Positions 23,044-31,319 of a stretch of 64,000 nucleotides of DNA are shown one piece after another (the stretch's first letter is position 1; each line of letters opens with the position of its first letter). The notes under the pieces are model-generated. The model searched no databases. It saw only the letters and a program-made list of their open reading frames with translations, and was not told where the DNA came from. The position numbers and the translations under genes are program-made. The DNA is from Curtobacterium sp. UNCCL20 (lineage in GTDB: Bacteria > Actinomycetota > Actinomycetes > Actinomycetales > Microbacteriaceae): contig NZ_FNKG01000003.1 of assembly GCF_900101675.1 (NCBI RefSeq), positions 1 through 64,000 of the forward strand. The letters are read 5' to 3'.

Positions 23044-24330
23044 GTGAAGACAACTCGCGCCAGGGTGCGCTTCGCCTCGGTCGCCGGGGTCGCCGTCATC
23101 GGCCTCGTGCTCACCGGCTGCTCGAGCGGCGGGTCCGCGAAGTCGGGCGACGCCCAGAACGGGCAGGACAGCCGCGGCCCGATCACGTACGTGCAGGGCA
23201 AGGACAACTCGAACGTCGTCCGACCGCTCATCGCCAAGTGGAACAAGGCCCACTCCGACGAGAAGGTCACCTTCAAGGAACAGTCCGACCAGGCCGACCA
23301 GCAGCACGACGACCTCGTGCAGCACTTCCAGGCGAAGGACGAGAACTACGACGTGGTCGACGTCGACGTCGTGTGGACCGCCGAGTTCGCCGCCAAGGGC
23401 TGGCTGACGCCGCTCACCGGCAAGATGAAGCTCGACACGTCGAAGCTCCTGCCGGCCACGGTGAAGACGGCGACCTACAACAACACGCTCTACGCCGCAC
23501 CGCAGACCTCCGACGGCGCGCTGCTCTACTACCGCAAGGACCTCGTCAAGACGCCCCCGACCACGTGGGCCGACATGATGAAGGACTGCGACATCGCGAA
23601 GCAGGCCGGCATCGGCTGCTACGCCGGACAGTTCGCGAAGTACGAGGGCCTGACGGTGAACGCCTCCGAGGCGATCAACGGCTCCGGCGGTTCGGTCCTC
23701 AGCAAGAGCGGGACCCCGGACGTCGACACCAGCGACGCGAAGGCCGGGCTCGAGAACCTGGTCGCCGCGTTCAAGGACGGGAACATCCCGGCCGAGGCGA
23801 TCACGTACCAGGAGGAGCAGGGCCGCACGGCGTTCGAGAGCGGCAAGCTGCTGTTCCTCCGCAACTGGCCGTACGTCTACAACCTCGCGAAGACGGACGG
23901 TTCCAGCAAGGTGAAGGACACCTTCGGCATCGCCCCCATCCCGGGTGCGGACGGCACCGGTGCCTCGACGCTCGGCGGCCACAACGCCGCGATCAGCGTG
24001 TACTCGAAGCACAAGGCGACGGCGCACGACTTCCTGGAGTTCCTCGAGTCGAACGAGACGCAGAAGTTCTTCGCGACGCAGGGCTCGCTGGCCCCGGTCG
24101 TCGGTGACCTCTACACCGACTCCGAGCTCACGGCCAAGCTGCCGTACCTGCCGACGCTGCTCGAGTCGATCAAGTCGGCCGAGCCCCGTCCGGTCACGCC
24201 GTTCTACCCGGCCGTGACCAAGGCCATCCAGGACAACACGTACGCCGCTCTGAAGGGATCGAAGAGCGTCGACGAAGCCCTGAAGGACATGCAGGCGGCT
24301 CTCAAGACGGCCACCAGCAGCGGGAGCTAG
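23044..24330 (+). CDS. Sugar ABC transporter substrate-binding lipoprotein
   Basis: A 428-aa family-1 extracellular solute-binding protein. The signal peptide ends in lipobox LTGC, so the mature protein is lipid-anchored outside the membrane. YVQGKDNSNVVRPLIAKWNKAHSDEKV opens lobe 1, and the VVDVDVVWTAEFAAKGWL and LLYYRKDLV blocks match trehalose/maltose-type binders. GTG start with GAGGAGA about 9 nt upstream. It is the first gene of a binding protein-permease-permease operon without its own ATPase; such systems usually share an MsiK-like ATPase encoded elsewhere. The exact sugar (an alpha-glucoside or similar disaccharide) is inference. Confidence 0.92.
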   Translation: MKTTRARVRFASVAGVAVIGLVLTGCSSGGSAKSGDAQNGQDSRGPITYVQGKDNSNVVRPLIAKWNKAHSDEKVTFKEQSDQADQQHDDLVQHFQAKDENYDVVDVDVVWTAEFAAKGWLTPLTGKMKLDTSKLLPATVKTATYNNTLYAAPQTSDGALLYYRKDLVKTPPTTWADMMKDCDIAKQAGIGCYAGQFAKYEGLTVNASEAINGSGGSVLSKSGTPDVDTSDAKAGLENLVAAFKDGNIPAEAITYQEEQGRTAFESGKLLFLRNWPYVYNLAKTDGSSKVKDTFGIAPIPGADGTGASTLGGHNAAISVYSKHKATAHDFLEFLESNETQKFFATQGSLAPVVGDLYTDSELTAKLPYLPTLLESIKSAEPRPVTPFYPAVTKAIQDNTYAALKGSKSVDEALKDMQAALKTATSSGS

Positions 24331-24360
24331 CGACCGCGAGCACGCGGCGTTCGCCGCATC

Positions 24361-24438
24361 GGACTGGAGGCGCGGGTCGACACCGCCCCGCGCCTCTCCC
24401 CACCGGCACGGCCTGGCCGCCGCTTCGCGGCGGCCAGG
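24361..24438. terminator. Two hairpins between binding protein and permease genes
   Basis: GGACTGGAGGCGCGGG with CCCCGCGCCTC (24361-24396) is a dispersed-family hairpin. CCTGGCCGCCGC / GCGGCGGCCAGG (24412-24438) is a perfect 12-bp stem with a 3-nt loop. Neither has a T-run. They probably stabilise or attenuate the mRNA so that the binding protein is made in excess. Confidence 0.65.
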
Positions 24439-24502
24439 AACCGGCGGTGGGGCCCCGTCCTCCCCATCCTGCGTTCCGACACCCCGGCAAGGAGGCCGTC
24501 AC

Positions 24503-25528
24503 GTGTCAGCAGCAACCGAGATCCCCGCCGCCATCCCGAATCCCCAGGGGATGGAACCCAAGCGCCAGCGGCGCAAGGGCGGACTCAACGCCGAGCACGG
24601 CCGGTGGGCCGTGTACCTCATCGGCCCGACGATCGTGCTCCTCGCCATCGTCATCGGCTATCCGGTGGTCAGCGCGATCATCCAGTCGTTCCAGCTCGAC
24701 TCCGGCCTCGACAAGGCCACCGGCCTGTTCGTCCAGGGCGGCTTCGCGGGTGTCACGAACTACGTGCACTGGCTCGCCCAGCAGTGCGGCAACACCACCT
24801 GCCCGCCCGGCAGCATCGGCTCGCAGTTCTGGGTGTCGATGGGCAACACGTTCTTCTTCACCGTCGTGACGGTGCTCGCCGAGACGCTCATCGGCGTCTG
24901 GATGGCGATCATCATGAACCGCAACTTCAAGGGCCGCGCGCTCGTCCGTGCCGCGATCCTCGTGCCGTGGGCCATCCCGACCGCCGTCACCGCGAAGCTC
25001 TGGTACTTCATCTTCGACGCCAACGGCGTGCTCAACCACGTGCTCGGCCAGCAGATCCTCTGGACGAGCGGGGAGTGGTCGTCCCGGTGGGCGATCATCA
25101 TCGCCGACACCTGGAAGACGACGCCCTTCATGGCGCTGCTCATCCTGGCGGGCCTGCAGCTCATCCCCGAAGAGGTGTACGAGGCCGGGAAGATGGACGG
25201 CGCGTCCACACTCCAGCGTTTCTGGCTCATCACGCTGCCGCTCCTCAAGCCGGCGCTCATGGTCGCGGTCCTGTTCCGCGTGCTCGACGCGCTTCGCATG
25301 TACGACCTGCCGGCGATCCTCACCGGCGGTGGCGGAGGTTCCGGCAACGCCACGACCACGCTGTCGATCCTGGTGGTCGACCAGATCCGGCAGGGGTTCA
25401 ACTCCGCGTCGGCCCTCTCCACCATCACGTTCCTCGTGATCTTCATCGTCGCGTTCGTCTTCGTCCGGTTCCTCGGGGCCAACGTCGTGCAGACGCAGGC
25501 AGCCCAGCAGAAGGGTGAACTCAAGTGA
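24503..25528 (+). CDS. Sugar ABC transporter permease (MalF-type)
   Basis: A 341-aa inner-membrane protein with about six to seven transmembrane helices, starting YLIGPTIVLLAIVIGYPVVSAIIQSF. The EAA loop that docks the ATPase reads EEVYEAGKMDGASTLQRFWLITLPLLKP. GTG at 24503 with AAGGAGG at 24490-24496. Its stop overlaps the next gene's GTG (GTGA). It pairs with the following MalG-type permease to form the translocation channel. Confidence 0.93.
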   Translation: MSAATEIPAAIPNPQGMEPKRQRRKGGLNAEHGRWAVYLIGPTIVLLAIVIGYPVVSAIIQSFQLDSGLDKATGLFVQGGFAGVTNYVHWLAQQCGNTTCPPGSIGSQFWVSMGNTFFFTVVTVLAETLIGVWMAIIMNRNFKGRALVRAAILVPWAIPTAVTAKLWYFIFDANGVLNHVLGQQILWTSGEWSSRWAIIIADTWKTTPFMALLILAGLQLIPEEVYEAGKMDGASTLQRFWLITLPLLKPALMVAVLFRVLDALRMYDLPAILTGGGGGSGNATTTLSILVVDQIRQGFNSASALSTITFLVIFIVAFVFVRFLGANVVQTQAAQQKGELK

Positions 25529-26436
25529 CCCTCGCAGCCGACCGCCCACGGTCCTCCGCCCGCTCGCGCGACGTCGCGGTGGATCGCTCTGCAGTGCGGA
25601 TCCAGCGCCACACCGGCTCCCGTTTCCGGACCGGCATCCAGGCCGTGATCATCACCGTGTGGTGCCTGCTGCCGTTCTACTGGATGGTGGTGACGAGCTT
25701 CCGCGACGTCGGGTACACCTTCGACGCCACCCCGTGGCCCACGCACGTGACGCTCGACAACTACGCGACGGCGTTCTCGACGTCGCTCGGCAACCACCTC
25801 GGCCGTGCCCTGGCGAACAGCGTCTTCATCGGCGGCGTGGTGACGATCATCGCGCTGCTCGTCGGGACGAGCGCCGCGTACGCCCTGGCCCGCCTGGAGT
25901 TCAAGGGCAAGTCCCTCATCGCCGGCGCCATCCTGGCCGCGTCGATGTTCCCGGGCGTCGCGCTCATCTCCCCGCTGTTCCAGCTGTTCACGGACATCGG
26001 GTGGATGGGGTCGTACCAGGCACTGATCCTGCCGAGCATCTCGTTCGTGCTGCCGCTGACGGTCTACACGCTGGCGTCGTTCTTCCGCGAGATGCCGTGG
26101 GACCTCGAGGAGGCGGCCCGCATCGACGGGTGCACCCGGGTCCAGGCATTCCGGCGGATCATCCTGCCGCTCGCCGCACCGGCCGTGTTCACCACCGCGA
26201 TCCTGGCGTTCATCTCGTCCTGGAACGAGTACCTCATCTCCTCCCAGCTCTCGAGTGACGCCACCCAGCCGGTCACCGTCGCCATCGCGTCGTTCGCCGG
26301 GTCCCAGCCCCACCAGGAGCCCTACACGGCGGTGATGGCGGCGGGCACCATCGTCACCATCCCGCTCGTGATCCTCGTGCTCCTCTTCCAGCGGCGCATC
26401 GTGGCGGGCCTCACCGCCGGCGGCGTGAAGGGCTGA
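25525..26436 (+). CDS. Sugar ABC transporter permease (MalG-type)
   Basis: A 303-aa permease with six predicted helices. The EAA loop reads DLEEAARIDGCTRVQAFRRIILPLAAP, and the N-terminal helix VIITVWCLLPFYWMVVTSFRD is typical for MalG-like subunits. The GTG overlaps the upstream stop by four bases, indicating coupled translation and equal stoichiometry with the MalF-type partner. Confidence 0.93.
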   Translation: MTLAADRPRSSARSRDVAVDRSAVRIQRHTGSRFRTGIQAVIITVWCLLPFYWMVVTSFRDVGYTFDATPWPTHVTLDNYATAFSTSLGNHLGRALANSVFIGGVVTIIALLVGTSAAYALARLEFKGKSLIAGAILAASMFPGVALISPLFQLFTDIGWMGSYQALILPSISFVLPLTVYTLASFFREMPWDLEEAARIDGCTRVQAFRRIILPLAAPAVFTTAILAFISSWNEYLISSQLSSDATQPVTVAIASFAGSQPHQEPYTAVMAAGTIVTIPLVILVLLFQRRIVAGLTAGGVKG

Positions 26437-26441
26437 TCGTC

Positions 26442-26954
26442 ATGGCACAGCGCGGACCCGCACGACCCACCGCCCGCATCGAGGAGGCGATCGGCTTCGT
26501 CGGGATGTTCGGGATCCTGTTCCTCGGCGTCACCGTGTTCTGCGAGGTCACCGGGCGACCGGCGCTCGGCTGGGCGCTCACCCTGCTGGTGTGCGTCGCC
26601 GGCGTCGTGCTCCTCGACCGCTGGCGGGTGTCGGTGCTCCGGCGCACGGCACCCGCCGACGGCATCGGCGGATCGCCCGCGGCCTCGGCCCCGGTGCGTC
26701 CGGGTCGGACCGCCGGGCGCCCGGCTGCGTCCGTCCGTGCCGCGGCCACACCGTCCGTGACGGCGCCGTCCGCGGACGGCCGCGTGCACCGCCACGTCGG
26801 GTGGGACGAGCTCGCGCCCGCCGGACGTCGGCAGACCCACGCGGCGCGACGCACGCCGGTGACCCTGCCCGCACCGACGTCCGCGACCGCAACCGCCCCG
26901 GCGCCAGCCCGGACCGGCCCCGTCACCGACGTGACGCGCCCGTCGGACGGCTGA
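26442..26954 (+). CDS. Hypothetical two-helix membrane protein
   Basis: A 170-aa protein beginning 5 nt after the permease stop. Residues ~18-60 contain two hydrophobic helices (AIGFVGMFGILFLGVTVFCEV and ALGWALTLLVCVAGVVLL). The rest is a Pro/Ala/Thr/Arg-rich disordered tail with no catalytic motif that I recognise. It is cotranscribed with the sugar transporter and just upstream of the LacI regulator. The function is unknown; an accessory or regulatory membrane subunit is possible. Confidence 0.7.
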   Translation: MAQRGPARPTARIEEAIGFVGMFGILFLGVTVFCEVTGRPALGWALTLLVCVAGVVLLDRWRVSVLRRTAPADGIGGSPAASAPVRPGRTAGRPAASVRAAATPSVTAPSADGRVHRHVGWDELAPAGRRQTHAARRTPVTLPAPTSATATAPAPARTGPVTDVTRPSDG

Positions 26955-26974
26955 CGGGCCTCCAGGTCGTGGCC

Positions 26975-28060
26975 ATGGGCATCCAGGAGATCGCGACCGT
27001 CACGGGCCTGTCGAAGTCCACGGTGTCCCGCGCGCTGCGGGGGATGTCGACCGTCGCGGACACCACGATCGACCAGGTGCGGCGGGTCGCCGACGAACTC
27101 GGGTACGTCCCGAGCTCGGCGGCGGCCGGCCTCGCCACCGGGCGACAGCGTGCCGTCGGGGTCGTCGTCCCGGTGATCGACCGCTGGTTCTACGTCAAGG
27201 CCCTCGGCGGCGTCGACGCCGAACTGCGGCGAGCCGGGTACGACCTCGTGCTGTACAACCTCGGCGGGCCCGGGGGCGACCGCGACCGGGCGTTCCGACG
27301 CTCGATGCTCCGGCACCGGGTCGACGCGCTCGTGCTGCTGTCACTCGTGCTCGACGAGACCGAACGGGCCGAGCTCGAACTCGCACGGCACCCGATGATC
27401 GTCATCGGCGGGCCGGCTGCGGGCCTCCGGAACGTCGGCGTGGACGACGTCGTGGTCGCCGGGATCGCGGTCGACCACCTCTGCTCGCTCGGGCACCGGG
27501 ACGTCGCGTACGTCGGCGGGCAGGACGAGGCCGGGATGAACGTCGCCGTGCCCTGGCTCCGACGGGACGGGTTCGCCGACGCCATGGCCGCGCACGGGCT
27601 CGCCGTCCGGGAGGACTGGGTCCTCGACGGCCGTTTCTCGTTCGCGGGCGGGGTCGATGCTGGGCGGGTCTTGTTCGGAGACGACGGCGCGCGCGGCGGC
27701 ATCCGCAGGGCCGGTGCGCGCGGCGGCAGCCGCAGTGCCGGCGCGCGCGCCAGCGCCAGCACCCGGGACCGGCCCACGGCGGTCTTCTGCGCCTCGGACG
27801 AGATGGCGCTCGGGGTGGTGCTCGCCGCGCAGCGGGCCGGGCTCGACGTCCCCGGCGACGTGTCGGTGATGGGCATCGACGGACACGAGTACGGCGAGGT
27901 CGTCGGGCTCACCACCGTCGCCCAGGACCCGGTGGCGCAGGGACGGACGGCGGCGCGGGCGGTCCTCGCCGAGGTGGACGGGGGAGTGCCGGAGCCGTTG
28001 GCACCGGCGCCCGCGCACCTCGTGGTGCGGGCGACGACGGGGGTGCCGCGGGGGCGGTGA
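26975..28060 (+). CDS. LacI-family transcriptional regulator
   Basis: A 361-aa repressor-type protein. The N-terminal helix-turn-helix IQEIATVTGLSKSTVSRALRG is followed by hinge-like VADELGYVPSSAAAGLATGR. The periplasmic-binding-protein-like effector domain contains VGVVVPVIDRWFYVKALGGV, CSLGHRDVAYVGG and AVFCASDEMALGV. A ~35-residue Arg/Gly/Ala low-complexity stretch (about residues 233-268, coded by GCGCGCGGCGGC-type repeats) interrupts the effector domain just before TAVFCASDEMA. ATG 26975 is used; in-frame GTG 26969 is an alternative. It most likely controls the adjacent sugar operon through the TGCAACCGGTTGCA operator. Confidence 0.9.
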   Translation: MGIQEIATVTGLSKSTVSRALRGMSTVADTTIDQVRRVADELGYVPSSAAAGLATGRQRAVGVVVPVIDRWFYVKALGGVDAELRRAGYDLVLYNLGGPGGDRDRAFRRSMLRHRVDALVLLSLVLDETERAELELARHPMIVIGGPAAGLRNVGVDDVVVAGIAVDHLCSLGHRDVAYVGGQDEAGMNVAVPWLRRDGFADAMAAHGLAVREDWVLDGRFSFAGGVDAGRVLFGDDGARGGIRRAGARGGSRSAGARASASTRDRPTAVFCASDEMALGVVLAAQRAGLDVPGDVSVMGIDGHEYGEVVGLTTVAQDPVAQGRTAARAVLAEVDGGVPEPLAPAPAHLVVRATTGVPRGR

Positions 28061-28157
28061 GGGTGCGGCGGCCGCGGGTTGCGCTGGCGGACGTGGCGTG
28101 GCGGGTTGGCGGGGTGTGGCGTGGCGTGGTGTTGCGTTGGCGTGGTTCGGCATTGCT
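28061..28157 (+). other. G/T-rich strand with TGGCG repeats
   Basis: This noncoding stretch is almost free of A on the plus strand and is built of GTGGCG/TTGGCG units. It leads into the cruciform at 28158. No gene is seen. Confidence 0.6.
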
Positions 28158-28221
28158 TCGCACAACCGAAGGAGGCAGGAACCGCGGCGAATCGCGGTTC
28201 GGACCTCCTTCGGTTGTGCGA
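28158..28221. repeat. Nested inverted repeat (18-bp outer arms)
   Basis: Outer arms TCGCACAACCGAAGGAGG (28158-28175) and its perfect complement (28204-28221) enclose a second hairpin GAACCGCG / CGCGGTTC (28179-28186, 28193-28200). It is probably a terminator for the LacI gene. The remainder up to 28298 is GCCGCC-rich. Confidence 0.85.
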
Positions 28222-28311
28222 GTGGTCCGCCGCCGCGCCGCCGCCGCGCCGCCGCCGCGCCGGCCCCCGCGCCGCCGCCCGGCACGCGCGCCGCCGCGTA
28301 CCCTCGCCGCC

Positions 28312-28959
28312 ATGGAGGTCACCAAGCTCGAACACGCCTGCCAGATCGTCACCGAGGGCACCGCCCGCCTCGTCATCGACCCAGGGAACTTCACCCGCCC
28401 GGTCGACACCACGGGTGTCGTCGCCGTCGTCGTCACGCACGAGCACCCCGACCACGTGACGAGGGAGCAGCTCGAGCGCATCCTCGCCGCGAACCCCGGA
28501 GCGGTCGTGATCAGCCCGGCCGGGGTCGCCCGGGCGCTCGAGGCGGACGGGGACGCCGACGGCATCGTGGTCGACGTCGTCACCGACGGTGACCACCGCA
28601 CGGTCGGCCCGTTCGACCTCGCCTTCCACGGCACGCGCCACAACCTCATCCACCAGAGCGTCCCGATCGTCGACAACACCGGTGTGCTCGTGAACGGCCG
28701 ACTGTTCTTCCCGGGCGATTCGTACACGGTCCCCGGCGTCCCCGTCGAGGTCCTCGCCGCACCCGTCGGAGCCCCGTGGCTGAAGGTCTCCGAGATGATG
28801 GACTACGTCGCCGCCATCGCCCCCGCCCGCGCGTACCCGGTGCACGAGGCCACCCTCTCCGAGATCGGGTACGGCATGCACACGGGTCGCCTCCGCGAGG
28901 CGGTCGAGCCGGCCGGTTCGCTGGTGGTCCTCGCGCCCGGTGAGTCGCTCACGATCTGA
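28312..28959 (+). CDS. MBL-fold metallo-hydrolase (UlaG-like)
   Basis: A 215-aa protein of the metallo-beta-lactamase superfamily. The zinc motif THEHPDH (HxHxDH) follows strand VVAVVV. FHGTRHNLIHQ and the later FFPGDS and YPVHEAT provide the remaining ligands in UlaG/YtnP-like order. A TACCCT -10 at 28299-28304 lies 7 nt before the ATG, so translation is predicted to be leaderless. The natural substrate is unknown; relatives hydrolyse lactones or phosphodiesters. Confidence 0.88.
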   Translation: MEVTKLEHACQIVTEGTARLVIDPGNFTRPVDTTGVVAVVVTHEHPDHVTREQLERILAANPGAVVISPAGVARALEADGDADGIVVDVVTDGDHRTVGPFDLAFHGTRHNLIHQSVPIVDNTGVLVNGRLFFPGDSYTVPGVPVEVLAAPVGAPWLKVSEMMDYVAAIAPARAYPVHEATLSEIGYGMHTGRLREAVEPAGSLVVLAPGESLTI

Positions 28960-28968
28960 GACGGGTCT

Positions 28969-28985
28969 GCCTGGAGGCGCGGATC
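28969..28985. repeat. CTGGAGGCGCGG-family half element
   Basis: GCCTGGAGGCGCGGAT lies at the end of the metallo-hydrolase gene without a matching right arm. Confidence 0.6.
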
Positions 28986-29823
28986 ATCCCCGCCCGTCGA
29001 CCCGCCTCCGCAGGCGGCTGGTCACGATGCGGTCGAGCGTGAGGGCGTCCCAGGGCGCGTGGCGCTCGGCGTCGTTGTCGAAGAAGACGTACGTGTCCCG
29101 CCCGGCCCGCTCGTGCTCGAGCACGGTCGTCGCCCACCGGCCGAGGGCCTGCGCCGAGTACCCGTCGTGGTAGGTCCGCGGTGCCCCGTGCAGCCGGAGG
29201 TACGCGATCGGCGCGCCGGTGTCGACCCGGAGTCGCGGGAAGTCGCCCGCGTGCGAGTCCACGAGCGCCACAGCGTGCTGGCGGAGCACCGCGACGTGCT
29301 CCTCGGTGAGGCCTGCCGACCGCACCTCGAGCGCGTGGTGGATCACCGAGGTGGGGTCCTCTGCCTGGACCGACGGGTCCTGCACCTTGTCGTCGTGCTG
29401 CTCCGCGAGGGTCGCCGCGGCGCCGTGGGTGCGGGGGAGCAGCGTGAGGAACGCGTCGAGCACCTCGGGCGTCGGCAGCAGGGCCTCGGGCAGTTGCCAG
29501 AGCACCGGGCCCATCGTGGAACCGAGTTCGAGCGGTCCGGACGCGAAGAAGTTCGCCAGCGCGGTCTCGACGTTCCGGAGCCGGAGCATGTGGGTGACGT
29601 ACCGGCCGCCCTTGAGCGCGAAGCGGAAGTCGGCGGGGGCCGATGCGCGCCAGGCCCGGTACCGCTCCGGCCGCTGCAGCGAGTAGAACGAGCCGTTGAC
29701 CTCGACCGTCGGGAACCGCTCCGCGACGTACTCCAGCCACCGGCGCTTCGGCACCCCGGCGGGGTAGAAGTCACCACGCCACGAGTCGTACTGCCACCCC
29801 CACAGGCCGATCCGCACCACCAT
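28984..29823 (-). CDS. DUF72 domain protein (TIM-barrel, UxuA-like fold)
   Basis: A 279-aa protein. The family start IGLWGWQYDSWRGDFYPAGVPKRRWLEYVAERFPTVEVNGSFY is diagnostic for DUF72 (YecE-like). APADFRFALKGGRYVTHMLRL and TYVFFDNDAERHAPWDAL complete the barrel. The biochemical role of the family is unknown. ATG 29823 follows a TACGGT -10 by 6 nt on the minus strand, a leaderless arrangement. It converges on the metallo-hydrolase gene with 24 bp between stops. Confidence 0.9.
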   Translation of the reverse strand: MVVRIGLWGWQYDSWRGDFYPAGVPKRRWLEYVAERFPTVEVNGSFYSLQRPERYRAWRASAPADFRFALKGGRYVTHMLRLRNVETALANFFASGPLELGSTMGPVLWQLPEALLPTPEVLDAFLTLLPRTHGAAATLAEQHDDKVQDPSVQAEDPTSVIHHALEVRSAGLTEEHVAVLRQHAVALVDSHAGDFPRLRVDTGAPIAYLRLHGAPRTYHDGYSAQALGRWATTVLEHERAGRDTYVFFDNDAERHAPWDALTLDRIVTSRLRRRVDGRG

Positions 29824-29926
29824 CGATCCACCGTATTCCCGACACGGCATGGCGGCACACCCGGGCGACACACCCCGTTTTGGCAGGCCGCGGTGGCTTG
29901 TGCAATACTTGTCGAGTTGTCGGAAC

Positions 29927-29999
29927 GGCCCCATCGTACAGCGGCCTAGTACGTCGCCCTCTCACGGCGGTAACGCGGGTTCGAATCCCGCTGGGGTCA
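29927..29999 (+). tRNA. tRNA-Glu (CTC), copy 1
   Basis: A 73-nt cloverleaf with acceptor GGCCCCA / TGGGGTC, T-arm GGGTTCGAATCCC and anticodon CTC at 29961-29963. An encoded CCA follows (30000-30002). The promoter candidate is TTGGCA at 29879-29884 with AATACT about 18 bp further on. Confidence 0.95.
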
Positions 30000-30074
30000 C
30001 CACAGGTGGCTTGCCACCGATTCCGACAACGAGCATGAGCCCCCGCTTCCGGGCGGGGGATTGCCATGTGTGAC

Positions 30075-30147
30075 GGCCCCATCGTATAGCGGCCTAGTAC
30101 GCTGCCCTCTCACGGCGGTAACGCGGGTTCGAATCCCGCTGGGGTCA
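30075..30147 (+). tRNA. tRNA-Glu (CTC), copy 2
   Basis: Same acceptor, T-arm and anticodon as copy 1, 148 bp downstream, with small changes in the D-arm and the anticodon stem. No CCA is encoded. A GCCCCCGC/GGCGGGGG-type hairpin lies between the two copies. Confidence 0.95.
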
Positions 30148-30160
30148 CACCGCAGCAGAA

Positions 30161-30186
30161 GCCCTCCGGTTCGCCGGAGGGCTTTT
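30161..30186 (+). terminator. Intrinsic terminator after the tRNA-Glu pair
   Basis: GCCCTCCGG, loop TTCG, CCGGAGGGC, then TTTT: a textbook hairpin with a T-run. Confidence 0.95.
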
Positions 30187-30233
30187 GTCGTTCTCGCCGC
30201 GTCCTTCGTGCGAGCGGGAGACGTCTCCGGTGT

Positions 30234-30818
30234 TCAGCGCCCGGACGGCGACAGCCCGGCCACGGATGCTGCGTTCTGGACGACGGCGGCGACGACCTCG
30301 CCCCGCGTGCGGTGCTCGGTGCGCACGAGCAGCGCGATGAGGTCGGCGCGCGTGGCCGCGAGGATCAGGTGTGCCGCGAGCTCCGGGTCGCCGTCGAACT
30401 CGAGCTGTCGCAGGGTCGACGCGATGACGACGTGTGTCGCGCTGTACCCGGCGGCCGCGTAGGGGCTGGTGGTCCCGTTCTCGTGCGCGAGGCTCAGCGC
30501 GACGGTGTCGATCTTGGCGTCGACGATCGCCTCGACGACCGCGAGCAGTCGTCGCTCCGGTGGGGTGTCGGGTCCGAGCGGTGGCGGCCCGGTCTCGATC
30601 GCCTGCAGGATCGGCGCCGTCCGCGCGGCGACGAGTGCGCGGATCAGCCCGTCGCGGTCGCCGAACCGGCGGAACAGGGTCCCCTTCCCGACGCCGGCGG
30701 CCGTCGCGATCCGGTCCATGGACACCTGTGACGGCGACTCGGCTGTTTCGAAGAGTGTGCGGGCTGCTTCGAGGACGGCGGTGTGGTTGCGTCGAGCGTC
30801 CGAGCGCATCGCTGACAT
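30234..30818 (-). CDS. TetR-family transcriptional regulator
   Basis: A 194-aa repressor-type protein. The helix-turn-helix is VSMDRIATAAGVGKGTLFRRFGDRDGLIRAL near residues 33-63, and the C-terminal ligand domain is divergent. The ATG has AAGGAG 6 nt upstream. It is transcribed away from a SnoaL-like gene and an NmrA-like gene. Two copies of an ACGGACC-N3-GGTCCG palindrome lie in the shared 75-bp region, so it most likely represses itself and the divergent pair. The inducer is unknown. Confidence 0.92.
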   Translation of the reverse strand: MSAMRSDARRNHTAVLEAARTLFETAESPSQVSMDRIATAAGVGKGTLFRRFGDRDGLIRALVAARTAPILQAIETGPPPLGPDTPPERRLLAVVEAIVDAKIDTVALSLAHENGTTSPYAAAGYSATHVVIASTLRQLEFDGDPELAAHLILAATRADLIALLVRTEHRTRGEVVAAVVQNAASVAGLSPSGR

Positions 30819-30836
30819 CGTGAACTCCTTGCGGAA

Positions 30837-30878
30837 ACGGACCGTCGGTCCGTATCCTGAAACGGACCAGTGGTCCGA
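30837..30878. promoter_or_regulatory. Twin TetR operators
   Basis: ACGGACC-GTC-GGTCCGT (30837-30853) and ACGGACC-AGT-GGTCCGA (30862-30878) are two near-identical palindromes with centres 25 bp apart, between divergent tetR and SnoaL genes. Confidence 0.85.
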
Positions 30879-30893
30879 TTCTAGGAGGTTCCC

Positions 30894-31319
30894 GTGCCGA
30901 TGGACACCGATGTGGACGAAGCAGTGCGCGGCGCACTGTCCGCCTTCGCAGCGGGGGACCCGCAGCCGTGGCTGGAGCTCCTCGCCGACGACGTCGAGTT
31001 CACGTTCCCGTTCGCTCCCGACCCTCGACCGCGGATGCTCCGAGGCAGGGACGAGGTCGGTGCGTACCTCCGGGGTGTCGCAGCCGCGGCGACGGACCGC
31101 ACGATCCGCAGCCTGGCGATCCACCGGACCGCCGACCGCGACGTCCTCGTGGTGGAGCTGACGGTGCGTGGCACGCACACCGACGACGTGGGTGGCCGGA
31201 CCACCAGGGACACGTCGTCCATCGCCGTCGTCACCACGCGGCGCGGACGGGTGACCGGCTTCCGCGACTACTGGAACCCCCAGGGCGGCCGTCTGGTCTC
31301 GGCAGGACCCGAGCTGTGA
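30894..31319 (+). CDS. SnoaL-like / nuclear transport factor 2 fold protein
   Basis: A 141-aa small alpha+beta barrel protein. DEAVRGALSAFAAGDPQPWLELLADDVEFTFPF matches the SnoaL-like domain opening, and TGFRDYWNPQ closes it. GTG at 30894 has AGGAGG at 30883-30888; ATG at 30900 is an alternative. Its stop overlaps the next start (GTGA). Family members are isomerases, hydrolases or binding proteins. With the NmrA-like partner it probably handles a small toxic or redox-active molecule sensed by the TetR protein (inference). Confidence 0.85.
   Translation: MPMDTDVDEAVRGALSAFAAGDPQPWLELLADDVEFTFPFAPDPRPRMLRGRDEVGAYLRGVAAAATDRTIRSLAIHRTADRDVLVVELTVRGTHTDDVGGRTTRDTSSIAVVTTRRGRVTGFRDYWNPQGGRLVSAGPEL

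Noticed and set aside
28222-28298. GCCGCC-rich stretch as coding extension of the metallo-hydrolase
   Set aside because: The upstream in-frame codons are low-complexity Arg/Ala/Pro, and a TACCCT -10 sits 7 nt before the ATG at 28312, so the start is placed there.
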